From Gammaproteobacteria bacterium (GTDB lineage: Bacteria; Pseudomonadota; Gammaproteobacteria; Steroidobacterales; MnTg04), in assembly GCA_027297845.1 (NCBI GenBank), contig JAPUHG010000013.1:1-6463 (forward strand): a stretch of 6,463 nucleotides of DNA. Reading direction: 5' to 3'. Below are positions 5,525 to 6,463 of this stretch, piece by piece (within the stretch, counting starts at the first letter, position 1; each line of letters opens with the position of its first letter). Under the pieces are notes generated by a model that saw nothing but the letters and a program-made list of their open reading frames with translations, was not told the DNA's origin and searched no databases. The translations under genes were made by a program, and so were the position numbers.

Positions 5525-6463
5525 TCAGCCCAGGATGCTCTCACGCCGATAAAACAGACTGGCAAGCCAGACAAAAAGTGCGCCGACTGCCAGGGTGCTC
5601 ACGGCCGAGACCAATATCCACTCGGCTCTCAATGCTTCGCCTTTCATGATGGCGGTGATCAACAAGTGCTGGCTGAGACTGGGAACGGCCATTAACTCAA
5701 AGGCGGGGTCCAGCGCGAAAATCGCCGCAAAAATAATCGGCAGAGTAGGTACCAGCAACACCACCGTCAGGTAGGTCTGGGCTTCCTTGTAGCTGCGGGT
5801 GAACGAGGCGACCAGCGTCATCATGCCGGCGCCGAACAAGGTAAATGGCACCATGATCGCGAATACCGACAAGGCTATACCGGGGCCGAAGTTGGCTTGC
5901 ATGTCGAGCGCCTGGAGGTCGAGGAAACCGAGGCTGATAGAAAACGCGGTAACCGTGACCGCCAATGCCACCAGCATGAATGTGCAGGTTGCCGCGACTT
6001 TGCCGAGGATCAGCTGGCCGGTGGGCACCGGCAGCGTCAGCAACGGCTCGAGCGAGCCGCGTTCCCGTTCGCCAGCCGTCGTGTCGATCGCCAGGTACAT
6101 GCCGCCCATCAACATCGAAAACAAGATGAAATAGGTCAGCATGCCAAGAATAATCAGCGCTCGCCCTGCCGCCGTGGAAACATCGACTTCATCGACTACC
6201 AGGGGGTGCAGAATCAGCGGGCTGATACCACGAACTTGCAAACGCAACGCCGCGAGCTGGTTGCGGTATGAGTTGAGCAGGTTTCTTGCTTTGCGCACAT
6301 CGCCACGGTCGCGGCTCTTCGCATTGTTGACGACCAGTTGTAGCGGTGCAGGTTTTCCCTCGCGCATCAGTTCGCCGGTCGATTCGGGTATGACCAGCAC
6401 CATGCTCACATCACCACGAATGACCGCCTCGCGAGCGTTTTCCGGGCCATCCACAACATTGAC
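5525..6463 (-). CDS. ABC transporter permease, NatB/ABC-2 type (C-terminal part, start outside window)
   Basis: The frame is open to the right edge, so the 312 residues seen are the C-terminal part. The usual family length is about 380-420, so one N-terminal membrane helix and part of the large outer loop are missing. The visible start is the end of an extracytoplasmic domain (NAREAVIRGDVSMVLVIPES, residues about 9-28). It is followed by membrane segments near 102-127, 150-181, 194-219, 231-250 and 281-303. The cytoplasmic coupling motif TTAGERERGSLEPLLTLPV (128-146) between the first two is typical of ABC-2/NatB permeases (COG1668 type). Family members work with a NatA-like ATPase in export; Na+ extrusion is known for Bacillus NatAB, but the substrate here cannot be read from sequence. 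The partner ATPase probably lies just outside the window, upstream. A GTG at 6454 is internal and not the real start. Confidence 0.9.
   Translation of the reverse strand, partial: VNVVDGPENAREAVIRGDVSMVLVIPESTGELMREGKPAPLQLVVNNAKSRDRGDVRKARNLLNSYRNQLAALRLQVRGISPLILHPLVVDEVDVSTAAGRALIILGMLTYFILFSMLMGGMYLAIDTTAGERERGSLEPLLTLPVPTGQLILGKVAATCTFMLVALAVTVTAFSISLGFLDLQALDMQANFGPGIALSVFAIMVPFTLFGAGMMTLVASFTRSYKEAQTYLTVVLLVPTLPIIFAAIFALDPAFELMAVPSLSQHLLITAIMKGEALRAEWILVSAVSTLAVGALFVWLASLFYRRESILG

Overview
The window looks like chromosomal DNA from a gammaproteobacterium, probably an environmental or marine lineage of the Woeseiales/Chromatiales kind. This rests on protein style only: a membrane-anchored TPR protein opening with the SFFAELKRRNV signature, a transglutaminase-like/TPR lipoprotein, a 6-TM GGDEF protein and a NatB-type permease. 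Base composition is moderate, a little above 50% GC by eye. I see no tRNA, rRNA, CRISPR array, insertion sequence or phage gene. The taxonomic guess is low-confidence.

Layout: (1) 43-1869, minus strand, a 608-residue inner-membrane protein with a TolB/FlgO-like domain followed by TPRs. (2) 1870-2175, a divergent intergenic region with short inverted repeats and a good -10 box close to the next gene. (3) 2176-3330, plus strand, a lipoprotein with a transglutaminase-like Cys-His-Asp domain and C-terminal TPRs. (4) 3358-4050, minus strand and convergent with the lipoprotein, a six-helix membrane protein of unknown function with a clear Shine-Dalgarno that fixes its start. (5) 4148-5317, minus strand, a six-TM diguanylate cyclase (GGEEF) starting at GTG. 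(6) 5318-5524, a spacer that holds a possible small plus-strand ORF, a 14-bp palindrome and a likely terminator. (7) 5525 to the right edge, minus strand, the C-terminal part of an ABC-2/NatB-type permease whose start lies outside the window.

The genes do not form one obvious pathway. The permease appears to end its own transcript, since a weak hairpin and T-run follow its stop. The cyclase and the small membrane protein run in the same direction 97 bp apart and could be co-transcribed, although a weak promoter candidate sits between them. The two TPR proteins are divergent and share one intergenic region, so co-regulation is possible but not shown. The most interesting details are a seven-residue insertion between the I-site and the GGEEF loop of the cyclase, the possible small basic protein opposite the cyclase leader, and the conserved-looking Cys/His segment in the unknown membrane protein. 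I did not find convincing evidence of a wholly new multi-gene system.
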